64,000 bases of DNA from CAVWXT01 sp963759115 (GTDB lineage Bacteria; Planctomycetota; Planctomycetia; Pirellulales; Thermoguttaceae): positions 744,001 through 808,000 of the forward strand of contig CAVWXT010000005.1 in assembly GCA_963759115.1 (NCBI GenBank). The letters are read 5' to 3'. Below are positions 1 through 7,123 of this stretch, piece after piece; within the stretch, counting starts at the first letter, position 1; every line of letters starts with the position of its first letter. The notes under the pieces were generated by a model, which searched no databases, was not told the origin of the DNA, and worked only from the letters and a program-made list of their open reading frames with translations. A program made the translations under genes and the position numbers.

Positions 1-749
1 GGTCGGCTGGCCGGTGAAGAAGCTGCCCCAGACGCCGCCCAGCGCCCGCAACTGCTTGGCCTGGTACAGATGATAGGCGTTGTCGCTCGGCTGGCGGCCC
101 GGCGGCGGCTGATCGAACAGCGCCGTGATCCGCGACTTCTGCTCGCGGCTCATCTGCGTCCACAGCAGCGGCAGCACCAGCAAGCCCGCCAGCACGACGC
201 AGGCCAGGTCGCTGCGCTTGGCCCCGGCCGCAAAGAGCATCACGAAGAACACCGGCAAGAAGCACCAGCGACGTGCCCAGGTCGGGCTCCTTGAGGATCA
301 ACAGCACGGGCAGCAAGCGTCAGCGCCAGCGGCGCCAGCAAGCCCTCGCAGCCGCCGGTAGTTGTCGCGATACATCAGGTATCGGGCCAGCGCCAGCACG
401 AACGCCACCTTGGCCAGCTTCCGAAGGCTGGAACCCGACCGGTCCCAGGCGAATCCAGCGATGGGCGTTGTTGATCGGCGGGAAAAGGTATACGACCGCC
501 AGCAGGACGATCGCCAGCAGGAACAGCGCGTAGCTGAAGCGGCAGAGCACCCGGTAGTTGGGGATCGTCAGCAGCAGCATGGCCGCCAGGGCGATCGCCG
601 AGATAGGCCATCTGCTGGTGCAGGAGCCGGCCGCTGCCGTCGGTGAGTTCCTCGACGCGGGCGATCCCCAGCCAGCCCAGGCCGACCAGCAGGATGGCGG
701 CGGCGACAATCGACCAGGGCAGTTGGCGGGCCCAGGCAGCCGGTTTCAC
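1..749 (-). pseudogene. rodA: RodA/FtsW-family cell-shape protein, N-terminal part, frameshifted and cut by the window edge
   Basis: Integral membrane SEDS glycosyltransferase that polymerises lipid II during cell elongation. Read from 749 leftwards, the protein starts MKPAAWARQLPW and enters its first membrane helix. It then moves to a second frame (helices containing MLLLTIPNYRVLCRFSYALF and the family motif NAHRWIRLGPVGFQPSE) and to a third frame (LARYLMYRDNYR, ILKEPDLGTSLVLLPVFFVM, RITALFDQPP), which runs off the window start in GGVWGSFFTGQP. The motifs occur in the correct RodA order, so this is one gene with at least two single-base frameshifts, near 600 and 310-430. RodA rather than FtsW is inferred from the GVWGSFFTGQPT-like segment. 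The C-terminal third lies outside the window. Confidence 0.8.
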
Positions 750-785
750 GAAATCTCCGTTGTTCGCAGTGGCAGCATACGCAAC

Positions 786-812
786 CTACTATGTTTATTA
801 CGCTTATGTCAA
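786..812 (-). promoter_or_regulatory. Possible promoter for rodA
   Basis: On the minus strand TTGACA (812-807) is followed after 15 bases by TAGTAG (791-786), about 37 bases before the rodA start. The -35 match is perfect, but the spacing is short and the -10 is weak. Confidence 0.3.
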
Positions 813-1009
813 TTGTGCGGTTGGCGATTGCAGAAGGGGCACGTCGGCAGGAGCCATGCAAAGAAAAAACGATCCAAACTGTGTGTTTTTCGCAGTCTGC
901 GATATTGCGCAAGTCTTCCCAAGCTACTTGATTTTTGACATGCGGCTGCTATGTTTAGGTGAGAGGCTTGGGTATTTCGTCTGTCCTATTGGAAGGGAGT
1001 GAGAAACAC

Positions 1010-1843
1010 ATGATTCGACCAAGCTTGAAGTGTCTGCTGATTGGTGTGGTGGTGGCGGTGGCCCTGTCGTCCGCGGCCCCTCAGGCGGATGCCCAGTGGT
1101 GGGGCGGGTATCGTCCGGTGGGATTGACTTACAGTTACGGCTGGGGCTATGGTTGCGGTTACGGCTGCGGCTATGCCACGGTAAGCTGCTACCCGAGCTG
1201 TTACGACAGTTGCGGGTGGTACTTGGGTTGCCGGCCTGGGCCGATCCGACGGCTGCTGCTCGGACCGTGCCGATGGTATCGGGCCGGTTGGTGCGGCGGT
1301 TGTTGTGGCGGCTGGTATAGCGGCTGCTGGAGCGGCTGTGGCACGTGCGACACCTGCGGTGGCGATTCGTCGAGCGCTGCGCCCGGCGGCAAACCGCCGA
1401 TGGCGCCCGACGCCGGCGAAGAAGCCCGTAGTGGAGCCGCCGGCCATGCCGACGGAGCCCGCCCCGACAGTGCCCGCTCCGGCGGAGCCTGCGCCTGCCA
1501 TGCCGGGTGCGCCTGCCATGCCGGGTGCAACGCCGATGCCCGCGCCCCGAAGACCACCGGAATGTCGGCCGACGAGAGCGGCGTGCTGACGGTTTGGGTG
1601 CCATACGACGCCAAGGTGACGGTCAACGGCCTGGAGACCCGCAGCACCGGCAGCCGGCGCCAGTTCGTCTCGTACGGGCTGAAGCCGGGCCTGAGCTACA
1701 AGTACGTCGTTCAGGCCCAAGTGGTCCGCAAGGGCCAACTGCTGGAGGACACCCAGACGGTCGTGCTGACGGCTGGACAGATCAACGCCGTGGCCTTCGG
1801 CTTCAACACCACTCAGCCCGAACAAGTCGCGGCCGCTCACTAG
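1010..1843 (+). CDS. Secreted Gly/Cys/Tyr-rich protein with C-terminal TIGR03000 domain
   Basis: About 277 aa. The ATG at 1010 is preferred because GGAAGGGAG lies just upstream at 991-999 and an Ala-rich signal peptide (LLIGVVVAVALSSAAPQADA) follows. The mature N-terminus is a low-complexity stretch of Gly, Tyr, Trp and Cys. The last 90 residues (LTVWVPYDAKVTVNGLETRS through LTAGQINAVAFGF) match the planctomycete TIGR03000 domain, whose function is unknown. Between about 1415 and 1545 the annotated frame is Cys/Ala-rich and odd, while the +1 frame reads a Pro-rich linker (PAKKPVVEPPAMPTEPAPTV). Two compensating frameshifts are therefore likely. Probably exported to the envelope; role not known. 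Confidence 0.75.
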   Translation: MIRPSLKCLLIGVVVAVALSSAAPQADAQWWGGYRPVGLTYSYGWGYGCGYGCGYATVSCYPSCYDSCGWYLGCRPGPIRRLLLGPCRWYRAGWCGGCCGGWYSGCWSGCGTCDTCGGDSSSAAPGGKPPMAPDAGEEARSGAAGHADGARPDSARSGGACACHAGCACHAGCNADARAPKTTGMSADESGVLTVWVPYDAKVTVNGLETRSTGSRRQFVSYGLKPGLSYKYVVQAQVVRKGQLLEDTQTVVLTAGQINAVAFGFNTTQPEQVAAAH

Positions 1844-1903
1844 TCGAGCGGTCCGCTGATTTCCCGGCCCCGCCGGGAATGGACCAAATCGCGATGCGAA
1901 AAG

Positions 1904-1942
1904 GAGGCCTCCGCGAGCGGCTTCGGCCGGCGCGGAGGCCTC
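1904..1942. terminator. Stem-loop, probable terminator of the TIGR03000 gene
   Basis: Perfect 12-bp inverted repeat GAGGCCTCCGCG / CGCGGAGGCCTC with a 15-base loop, 60 bases after the stop codon at 1843. Only a short T-containing tail follows, so factor-independent termination is inferred from the stem alone. Confidence 0.6.
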
Positions 1943-1989
1943 TTCTGCATTCTGCATAAGGCCGCGATCAATCGGAATTGACGGTCGTC

Positions 1990-2054
1990 ATGGGCTACTT
2001 GTCACCCCGAGCCGCGGCCGGTTCATGCACTGGCCGGCAAGCGGCCAGTGGCAC
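1990..2054. repeat. Bipartite palindromic intergenic repeat, copy 1
   Basis: Ends in the palindrome CACTGGCCG / CGGCCAGTG (2028-2050, 5-base loop), preceded by a decayed hairpin that begins with ATGGGCTACTTGTC. The order of parts and much of the sequence match the element at 55054-55119, so both are copies of one repeat family. Confidence 0.7.
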
Positions 2055-2447
2055 TCAATGCCGAGTCTGGATGAGAGGTGTTCTTGATCGTAAACGCAAG
2101 CGTCCCGGGGTGTCTTTTACGGGCTTCGACAAGGCTCTCGCCAAGCTTCCCATGCCCGTCCTCCGGGCGTTGGCGGCGGGGATTCGCGGGCGTGTCGAAG
2201 CGATTTTCGGCGATCGGTGGAAGGTGGGGGATTTTATCCCCTTCGGTTGCGATGGCACACGCCAGAGTTGTCCTCGCACCGAGGAGCTGGAGCGACGGCT
2301 GGGAACGCGCAGCAAGAGGTACTGCAAGGCTCGTGATACTCGATCGCGCTCGCTCTGCTCAGAAGACCTCTGAAGGACTTCCTGCAAGAGATCAAACACA
2401 TGTGGGTTAATCATGTCCTCCGTGCGTTTCTTTTCAGCGTCAGCCAT
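2055..2447 (-). CDS. Hypothetical protein, doubtful
   Basis: 130 codons from an ATG at 2447, which has AAAGGA at good spacing. The N-terminus (MADAEKKRTEDMINPHVFDL) looks like a real soluble protein, with an acidic and helical character. After about residue 50 the composition becomes Arg/Ser/Pro-rich, and the C-terminus reads towards the intergenic repeat ending at 2054, so the true product may be shorter or frameshifted. No family recognised. It lies downstream of the tRNA array on the same strand. Confidence 0.35.
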   Translation of the reverse strand: MADAEKKRTEDMINPHVFDLLQEVLQRSSEQSERDRVSRALQYLLLRVPSRRSSSSVRGQLWRVPSQPKGIKSPTFHRSPKIASTRPRIPAANARRTGMGSLARALSKPVKDTPGRLRLRSRTPLIQTRH

Positions 2448-2586
2448 CGTCTTATCCTTTGCTTCGTGCCGATATTGCATGCGACCTGCCGTTCCAATAA
2501 CAGGACTGATTCTACCATTACTCCGAAGGAACGCCACGCTTTACACAGGGACGCTGGTAAGGAACTCATCCCGCCATTCCAATGTT

Positions 2587-2611
2587 GCAGGGTCGTGCTC
2601 ATTGACCCTGC
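2587..2611 (-). terminator. Stem-loop at the 3' end of the tRNA array
   Basis: Perfect 8-bp inverted repeat GCAGGGTC / GACCCTGC with a 9-base loop, 28 bases beyond the last tRNA of the minus-strand array. No U-run follows, so its function as a terminator is inferred from position. Confidence 0.4.
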
Positions 2612-2638
2612 CACACTCCGACAGCGCTTCCCATTCAG

Positions 2639-2710
2639 CACCCTACCGAGGAATCGAACCCCGTCTTGCAGATTCGTAGTCTGCCGTGCTATCCGGTACA
2701 CTTGCAGGGC
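2639..2710 (-). tRNA. tRNA-Arg(ACG)
   Basis: 72 nt cloverleaf on the minus strand. Acceptor GCCCTGC/GTAGGGT contains two G-U pairs. The D stem is GTGT/GCAC, the anticodon stem GCAGA/TCTGC encloses loop CTACGAA, and the T arm is CGGGG TTCGATT CCTCG. Anticodon ACG reads CGN arginine codons. It is the last gene of the array and no CCA is encoded. Confidence 0.85.
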
Positions 2711-2713
2711 AAG

Positions 2714-2805
2714 TGTCTCGACCAGGAATCGAACCCGGGCACCGCCGCGCAGCGGTGGTCGTGGGCCTTCGGAGGGTCCTGTGTGATCCGTTACACCATC
2801 GAGAC
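2714..2805 (-). tRNA. tRNA-Arg(CCG) with an unusually long variable region
   Basis: 92 nt. Acceptor GTCTCGA/TCGAGAC and D stem GTGT/ACAC are perfect. Anticodon stem GGACC/GGCCC has one A-C mismatch around loop CTCCGAA (anticodon CCG). The T arm is CCGGG TTCGATT CCTGG. Arginine tRNAs normally have a 4-5 base variable loop, but here 24 bases follow the anticodon stem and can form a 6-bp hairpin (CACCGC/GCGGTG). The same insertion occurs in the tRNAs at 3103-3192 and 3204-3287. It could be a functional unusual tRNA or a decaying array member. Confidence 0.7.
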
Positions 2806-2811
2806 TCAAAA

Positions 2812-2883
2812 TGTCCCGACCAGGAGTCGAACCCGGAACACCTCGTTAGAACCGAGGCATGATTTCCATTTCACCATCGGGGC
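2812..2883 (-). tRNA. tRNA-Arg(TCT)
   Basis: 72 nt. Anticodon stem CCTCG/CGAGG is perfect around loop GTTCTAA, giving anticodon TCT (AGA codons). T arm is CCGGG TTCGACT CCTGG and D stem is GTGA/TCAT. The acceptor GCCCCGA/TCGGGAC has one C-A mismatch at 2-71. Discriminator A. Confidence 0.8.
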
Positions 2884-2890
2884 GTCGTTC

Positions 2891-2986
2891 TCCCCTCGCC
2901 CTTTGGGAGAGGGGCCGGGGGTGCGGGCGGCGCGTCCGTCGGCACGCCACGCCCTCACCCTAGCCCTCTCCCATGGGGCGAGGGGA
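2891..2986. repeat. Palindromic repeat inside the tRNA array
   Basis: Inverted repeat TCCCCTCGCCC ... GGGCGAGGGGA with internal arms GGGAGAGGG / CCCTCTCCC, lying between tRNA-Arg(TCT) and tRNA-Ser. The motif CCCTCACCC...CCTCTCCC recurs at 37619-37662, so it belongs to a dispersed family. Confidence 0.7.
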
Positions 2987-2992
2987 CATAAG

Positions 2993-3082
2993 CGGAAGGC
3001 AAGGGAGTCGAACCCTCATGACCCCTTGCGGGGTCGCACGGTTTAGCAAACCGGCCCGGCAAACCGTATCCGGCTACCTTCC
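2993..3082 (-). tRNA. tRNA-Ser(GCT)
   Basis: 90 nt class II tRNA. Acceptor GGAAGGT/GCCTTCC with discriminator G, anticodon loop TTGCTAA (GCT, reads AGC/AGU), a normal serine-type long variable arm (GACCCC GCAA GGGGTC) and T arm GAGGG TTCGACT CCCTT. Confidence 0.9.
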
Positions 3083-3102
3083 GAAATCTCTCGTCACTCC
3101 AG

Positions 3103-3192
3103 TGGACCGCCGGGGAATCGAACCCGGGCACCGACGCGCAGCGGGGGTCACCTGGGTGCAAACCAAGCGTCTTCCCGTTGGACCAGCGGCCC
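3103..3192 (-). tRNA. tRNA-Ala(TGC) with an anomalous extra variable arm
   Basis: 90 nt. Acceptor GGGCCGC/GCGGTCC contains G3-U70, the alanine identity element. Anticodon stem CTTGG/CCAGG encloses loop TTTGCAC, identical to the usual bacterial tRNA-Ala(UGC) loop. T loop TTCGATT with one C-C mismatch in the T stem. After the anticodon stem there are 23 bases (beginning TGACCCCCGCTGCGCG) where alanine tRNAs have about five. The insertion closely resembles those in the Arg(CCG) gene at 2714-2805 and the Met-like gene at 3204-3287. Confidence 0.75.
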
Positions 3193-3203
3193 GGATCTCC
3201 AAG

Positions 3204-3287
3204 AGGTCCGTCCGGGGGTCGCACCGGGTACCGCCGCGCAGCGGGGGTCATCCAGGCTCATGGGGCCCGGCTGAGCACTGGCCCACC
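3204..3287 (-). pseudogene. Degenerate tRNA-Met-like (CAT) gene carrying the extra arm
   Basis: An anticodon arm CGGGC CCCATGA GCCTG can be drawn, with anticodon CAT but C instead of the near-universal U33. The insertion ATGACCCCCGCTGCGCGG is shared with neighbouring tRNAs. The T loop is altered (TGCGACC), the T stem has one mismatch, and the acceptor stem pairs in only about four of seven positions. Ends are approximate. Best read as a pseudo-tRNA derived from the same ancestor as 3303-3372. Confidence 0.5.
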
Positions 3288-3302
3288 CGCAGCATGTTCA
3301 AG

Positions 3303-3372
3303 TTGCAGGCCCCGGTATCGAACCGGGCGGTCCGGCCTCATGGGAGCCAGTTGGGCACCTGCCGCGCCTGCA
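3303..3372 (-). tRNA. Atypical tRNA-Met-like (CAT)
   Basis: 70 nt. Acceptor TGCAGGC/GCCTGCA and T arm CCCGG TTCGATA CCGGG pair perfectly. The anticodon arm TGGCT CCCATGA GGCCG gives CAT but has C at position 33, and the D arm is short with no convincing 4-bp stem. The outer domain looks functional while the D/anticodon domain is unusual. It may be non-canonical or non-functional. Confidence 0.5.
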
Positions 3373-3381
3373 ATCTGAAAG

Positions 3382-3463
3382 TGACCAAGGGGAGACTCGA
3401 ACTCCCAAGCCTTGCGGCACGACGTTCTGAGCGTCGCGCGTCTACCAGTTGCGCCACTTGGTC
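3382..3463 (-). tRNA. tRNA-Leu(CAG)
   Basis: 82 nt class II tRNA. Acceptor GACCAAG/CTTGGTC, anticodon stem CGACG/CGTCG with loop CTCAGAA (CAG, reads CUG), leucine-type variable arm (GCC GCAA GGC) and T arm GGGAG TTCGAGT CTCCC. All stems pair well. Confidence 0.92.
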
Positions 3464-3471
3464 ATGTGCAG

Positions 3472-3538
3472 CGGCCCGGACCAACCTTCAGTCGGTGCCC
3501 GAAGGACGGCGTCCTCAAACCGATAGACTTGCCGGGCC
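3472..3538 (-). pseudogene. Degenerate tRNA-like sequence, possibly former tRNA-Gly(GCC)
   Basis: Perfect 7-bp acceptor GGCCCGG/CCGGGCC encloses 52 bases. A T-like arm ACCGA CTGAAGG TTGGT lacks the TTC motif. A weak anticodon-like arm with loop ACGCCGT would give GCC with C33. It lies in line with the array on the same strand. I call it tRNA-like only because of the acceptor stem and spacing. Confidence 0.35.
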
Positions 3539-3598
3539 ATCTCGGCGCATATTTTCCACGCAGTTGACTCATAGTGTTTGCGCACACCTTTCACGCAG

Positions 3599-3670
3599 TG
3601 GGTCGGGCGGTGCTCGAATCCGCGTCCCCTGGTTTTCAGCCAGGTGCTACACCATCTCAGCTACCGACCC
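3599..3670 (-). tRNA. tRNA-Phe(GAA)
   Basis: 72 nt. Acceptor GGGTCGG/CCGACCC is perfect, anticodon stem CCTGG/CCAGG has loop CTGAAAA (GAA), and the D arm is GCT...AGC. The T stem GCGGA/ACCGC has an A-A apposition next to the loop. This is the first gene of the minus-strand array. Confidence 0.85.
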
Positions 3671-4170
3671 AACAAAACAAAAAAAACCCGATGTCGTTAT
3701 GACACCGGGCTTTCGGTATTCTTCGGAATATGTGCGGCCCGGTGTCACATGCGCAACGGATAATCGGAGAGCATACTCGCCGGATGACCGGCGAACTGTT
3801 CTTTCGCTATCCATCGTTGTGTGATACTTAGCCGGAACATCGAACTGTCTAATCCCTTCTCGCTAACAAACCGTGCAGCCTGCGGACTGCCTATCTCTCT
3901 AACCCCTTAGATGCCGCGAAGTGTCGAAATATTCCCAATAATTTTCGGCAAGTCGACAACAACGAGTTGATCTTCTTTGCTCGCAACTCTGAAGATAATT
4001 TGATTCTACTTTCTCTATCAATTGTGTCAAGCGAGATCCACGGGTTTTCTCGACGACGCTTACGGCGGCTAGCAACAAACGCGGCGGGGCCTGCAATCGC
4101 CTCCTCGTGCACAATCCCATCGCTCATACTAATCCCCATGCTCCTCCCATTGATAGAACGCGGTGAGTTG
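3671..4170. other. Intergenic region upstream of the tRNA array
   Basis: 500 bases of lower GC than the surroundings, running from the tRNA-Phe 5' end to a short plus-strand gene. The array promoter should lie here on the minus strand, but I see no convincing -35/-10 pair. Open frames are short and of implausible composition. Confidence 0.4.
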
Positions 4171-4407
4171 ATGGCGGACCTCGCGGCTATCGGCTGGAAG
4201 GTTGTCGTGGCGCTTGTGGTTCTGGCCATGCTGGGCGAGATCCTGGAACTTCTGGCGGCAGCCGGGGGAACAGCGAGGGCGGGTGGGAGCAGGCGCGGCG
4301 CTGCACTGGCACTGGTTGGCTCGATCATTGGCGGCCTTCTCGGCGTCTTCATCGGCGTGCCCAGCAAGGTGTCATCGACAATCGACCCTGGCCCGTTGAT
4401 GAGATAA
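4171..4407 (+). CDS. Short DUF456-like membrane protein or fragment
   Basis: 78 aa from the ATG at 4171, with GGTGAG upstream. One hydrophobic helix (WKVVVALVVLAML) is followed by GEILELLAAAGGTARAGGSR and a second Gly-rich helix (LVGSIIGGLLGVFIGVPSKV). The order GE-LE-, RAGGSRRGA and a Gly-rich helix resembles the C-terminal part of DUF456 membrane proteins, which are normally about twice as long. It may be a truncated copy. The frame is open upstream to 3967, but that part has no membrane or family character. Confidence 0.5.
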   Translation: MADLAAIGWKVVVALVVLAMLGEILELLAAAGGTARAGGSRRGAALALVGSIIGGLLGVFIGVPSKVSSTIDPGPLMR

Positions 4408-4724
4408 GATAGGGCCGCATTATCGAGCCGCCACGGCAGGTGCCCGTCCCACGGACCCGCCCGTCAATAGGCCGTTGGCTGGCAAACGCCACCGTTGCGG
4501 GTAAAATGGCGTCGTGTTGTCGGTTATCACACGGACAACACGATGAACGAACAGCCGAGCCACGAGAAAGCTAGCGTAAGCCAACCATGGCAATGCCGCG
4601 TATGGGTCTTTCACGGGGCCAAGGACTTCCGGGAATCGGGACCCCGGGATCATGGCTCTCATGGTCCTTCATCCTTTGGCTTTCTACTGGCTCGAAGCAG
4701 AGGCGTAATCGAGAGGTCACTTGC
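4408..4724. other. Intergenic region before the GH89 gene
   Basis: 317 bases with no gene I can support. It should hold the promoter of the GH89 gene. An inverted pair GTTGTCGG...CGGACAAC near 4515-4540 is visible but not assignable. Confidence 0.3.
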
Positions 4725-6985
4725 ATGAAGAACTCGTCGTTACTGCTATTTGCCTTGCTGTTGTCCTCCGTCTGCGTTTCGCAAGGTGCTACGGAATCAA
4801 CCAATCAGCCTGCCGCGAAACCGGGACAAGCCGCAGCAGGCACGGATGCCGTCGCGGCCGCGCAAGGGTTGATACGGCGCGTCCTGCCGGCACAAGCCGG
4901 GGAGTTCGCCTGCGAGCTCATCCCGCCGGACAGCGGCAAGGACGTCTTCGAAATCGAGGCCGACCGGGGAAGGATCGTGCTACGCGGCAACGACGCGATG
5001 AGCCTCGCAGTGGCCTTCAATTGGTATCTCCGCTATTACGGCCGAACGAATTTCGATTGGCAAGCGACGGGACCGTTACAAATCAATGGCGAGTTGCCCA
5101 AGCCTCCGGCAAGAGTGCGTCAGACCTGTGGGACCCGCGAGCGGTTCTTTTTCAACTATTGCACCTACGGCTATACGTTGCCGTGGTGGCACTGGGACCA
5201 ATGGCAACGGTTCGTCGACTGGATGGCCATGAACGGCATCAACCGCCCGCTTATGCAATGCGGTCAGGAGGCGGTATGGCTGCGGGTATGGACCTCGTAC
5301 GGCATGCAACCGGAACAGGTTAGGGCGTACTTCTCGGGGCCCGCCCATTTGCCGTGGCACCGCATGGCGAATCTCGACAAGTGGGGCGGGCCCTTGCCCA
5401 CGTCGTACATCGACGGCCAACGAAAGCTCCAGCAGCAGGTCCTTGCCCGGCGCACCTGCTCGGCATGAAGCCGATTCTTTCGGCGTTTGCGGGCCACGTT
5501 CCCGAGGCGATCAAGACACTCAAGCCGGAAGCCAAGATCACGCAAATCCGGCCCGGTTGGGGCGGAATGGACGCCGCCTATGCCACCTGGTTCCTCGACC
5601 CCACCGATCCCTTGTTCAAGGACGTGCAGGCCCGTTTTCTCAAGACGCAGCGCAAGCTTTTCGGTTCTGACCATCTCTACGGAACCGATCCGTTCAACGA
5701 GATTTCGCCCCCGAGTTGGGAGCCCGATTATCTGGCCAGCGTGGCCAGGTCGATCTACGAGGGAATGGCCGAAGCCGACCCGCAATCGGTCTGGTATCAG
5801 ATGTCCTGGACATTCTATGCCGACAAGAAGTGGACGCTGCCGCGGCTTTCCGCCATGATCGGCGCGGTGCCCAAGGGCCGCATGGTGTTGCTGGACTACG
5901 TGTGCGAAGAAACCGAACTGTATCGGACAACGGAGGGGTTCTTCGGCGCGCCCTTCATTTGGTGCTATCTGGCCAACTTCGGCGGCAACACGCACCTCGT
6001 GGCCCCGTTCCACAAGCTGGCCACCCGCCTTGCACAGGCATTGCCGGTGGCCAACTGCGCCGGCGTGGGCTCGACGTTGGAGGGACTCAACGTCAACCCC
6101 ATTGCCTACGACCTTCTCTTGGAGCAGCCTTGGCACTCCGACGGAAAACCGGACCTGACGCAATGGGTGGACGCCTACGCCAGCCGGCGCGCCGGCCGTC
6201 CTGATCCCGCCAACGTCAAAGCGTGGCGCATGCTGGCCGACAAGGTGTTGGTCGACAATGCGATGGGCATCCGGGGGCACGGCATCATTCTGGAAGCGAT
6301 CCCCAAGATTCGCCCCTTCACCCGCTGGGCAGACCCCAAGATTCCCTACGAGCAAGCGGACCTGGTCGCTGCACTGGCCGAGATGTTCAAGGCGGATCCC
6401 GCTTGCGCTGCCTCCGACGGCTACCAGTTCGACGTCGTGAACCTCACGCGGCAAGTTCTTGGCAACCACGCGGCTGTGGTCCACAGACAGATGATGCGGG
6501 CCTATGCGGACAAGGACCTTCCCGCCTTCCGTGCAGCCGCCGCGCGGTTCCTGGAAATCGGCCACGACCTCGATACGCTGGTGGGCACGCGCCACGAATT
6601 CCTCTTGGGACGCTGGCTGGCCGACGCGCGGCGTTGGGCGGCCAATCCGGCCGAGGCGCTGTACTACGAGCGCAACGCGCGGCAGATCCTCACCACGTGG
6701 CACAAGCCGGGCGGAGTGTTGACCGACTATGCCCATCGCCAGTGGAACGGCCTGCTACGCACCTATTACTTGCCGCGTTGGCAGGAGTTTATTGCCCGGC
6801 TCGACACGTCGCTGGCCGACAATCAGCCACTGGATGCCGAAAGCTACGACCGTTGGCGGGTCGAGTTCGAAGCTCGATGGCTCGAAGCGACCGCGGAGAA
6901 ATTCTCCGTCGATCCTACCGGCGATCCGGCAACCACTGCCCGGCGGCTGTACGAAAAATACGGGACGGCGGAATTGTCGATGTGA
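4725..6985 (+). CDS. Alpha-N-acetylglucosaminidase, GH89 family, one frameshift
   Basis: Exported glycosidase of about 753 aa that hydrolyses terminal alpha-linked N-acetylglucosamine from glycans. The ATG at 4725 follows AGAGG and opens a signal peptide (LLLFALLLSSVCVSQG). The N-terminal domain leads into the catalytic barrel (FNYCTYGYTLPWWHWDQWQR, MKPILSAFAGHVP). Family landmarks are visible: acid/base Glu in DPFNEISPPS (about residue 325), PFIWCYLANFGGN, and nucleophile Glu in STLEGLNVNP (about residue 452), both close to the human NAGLU positions. The frame breaks at 5445-5465, where the first frame ends ARRTCSA and the second resumes LLGMKPIL. Length fits the family once joined. It stands alone, with no sugar transporter or other hydrolase beside it. 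Confidence 0.88.
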
Positions 6986-7059
6986 AAAGGCCGCTCGCTT
7001 TTTCATAGCAAAACCAATCATAAACGCCCCTCAAGAAGGGAAAAAGTCGAACTAACAGT

Positions 7060-7087
7060 TTGTTAAAACAGCGGAAATCGTTATAAT
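7060..7087 (+). promoter_or_regulatory. Sigma70-type promoter of the S53 protease gene
   Basis: TTGTTA (7060-7065), a 16-base spacer, then the perfect -10 hexamer TATAAT (7082-7087), 37 bases before the chosen ATG at 7124. This start is preferred over the ATG at 7097, which would fall almost on the transcription start and lacks a ribosome site. Confidence 0.65.
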
Positions 7088-7123
7088 AGTGCTCGGATGC
7101 TCTGGACCACCGGAGGAGTCGCG

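Noticed and set aside
935..960. TTGACA at 935 considered as a promoter for the TIGR03000 gene
   Set aside because: No acceptable -10 at 16-18 bases; TATGTT lies only nine bases away.
5264..6736. A 490-codon antisense open frame
   Set aside because: Opposite the GH89 gene, whose catalytic motifs are clear.
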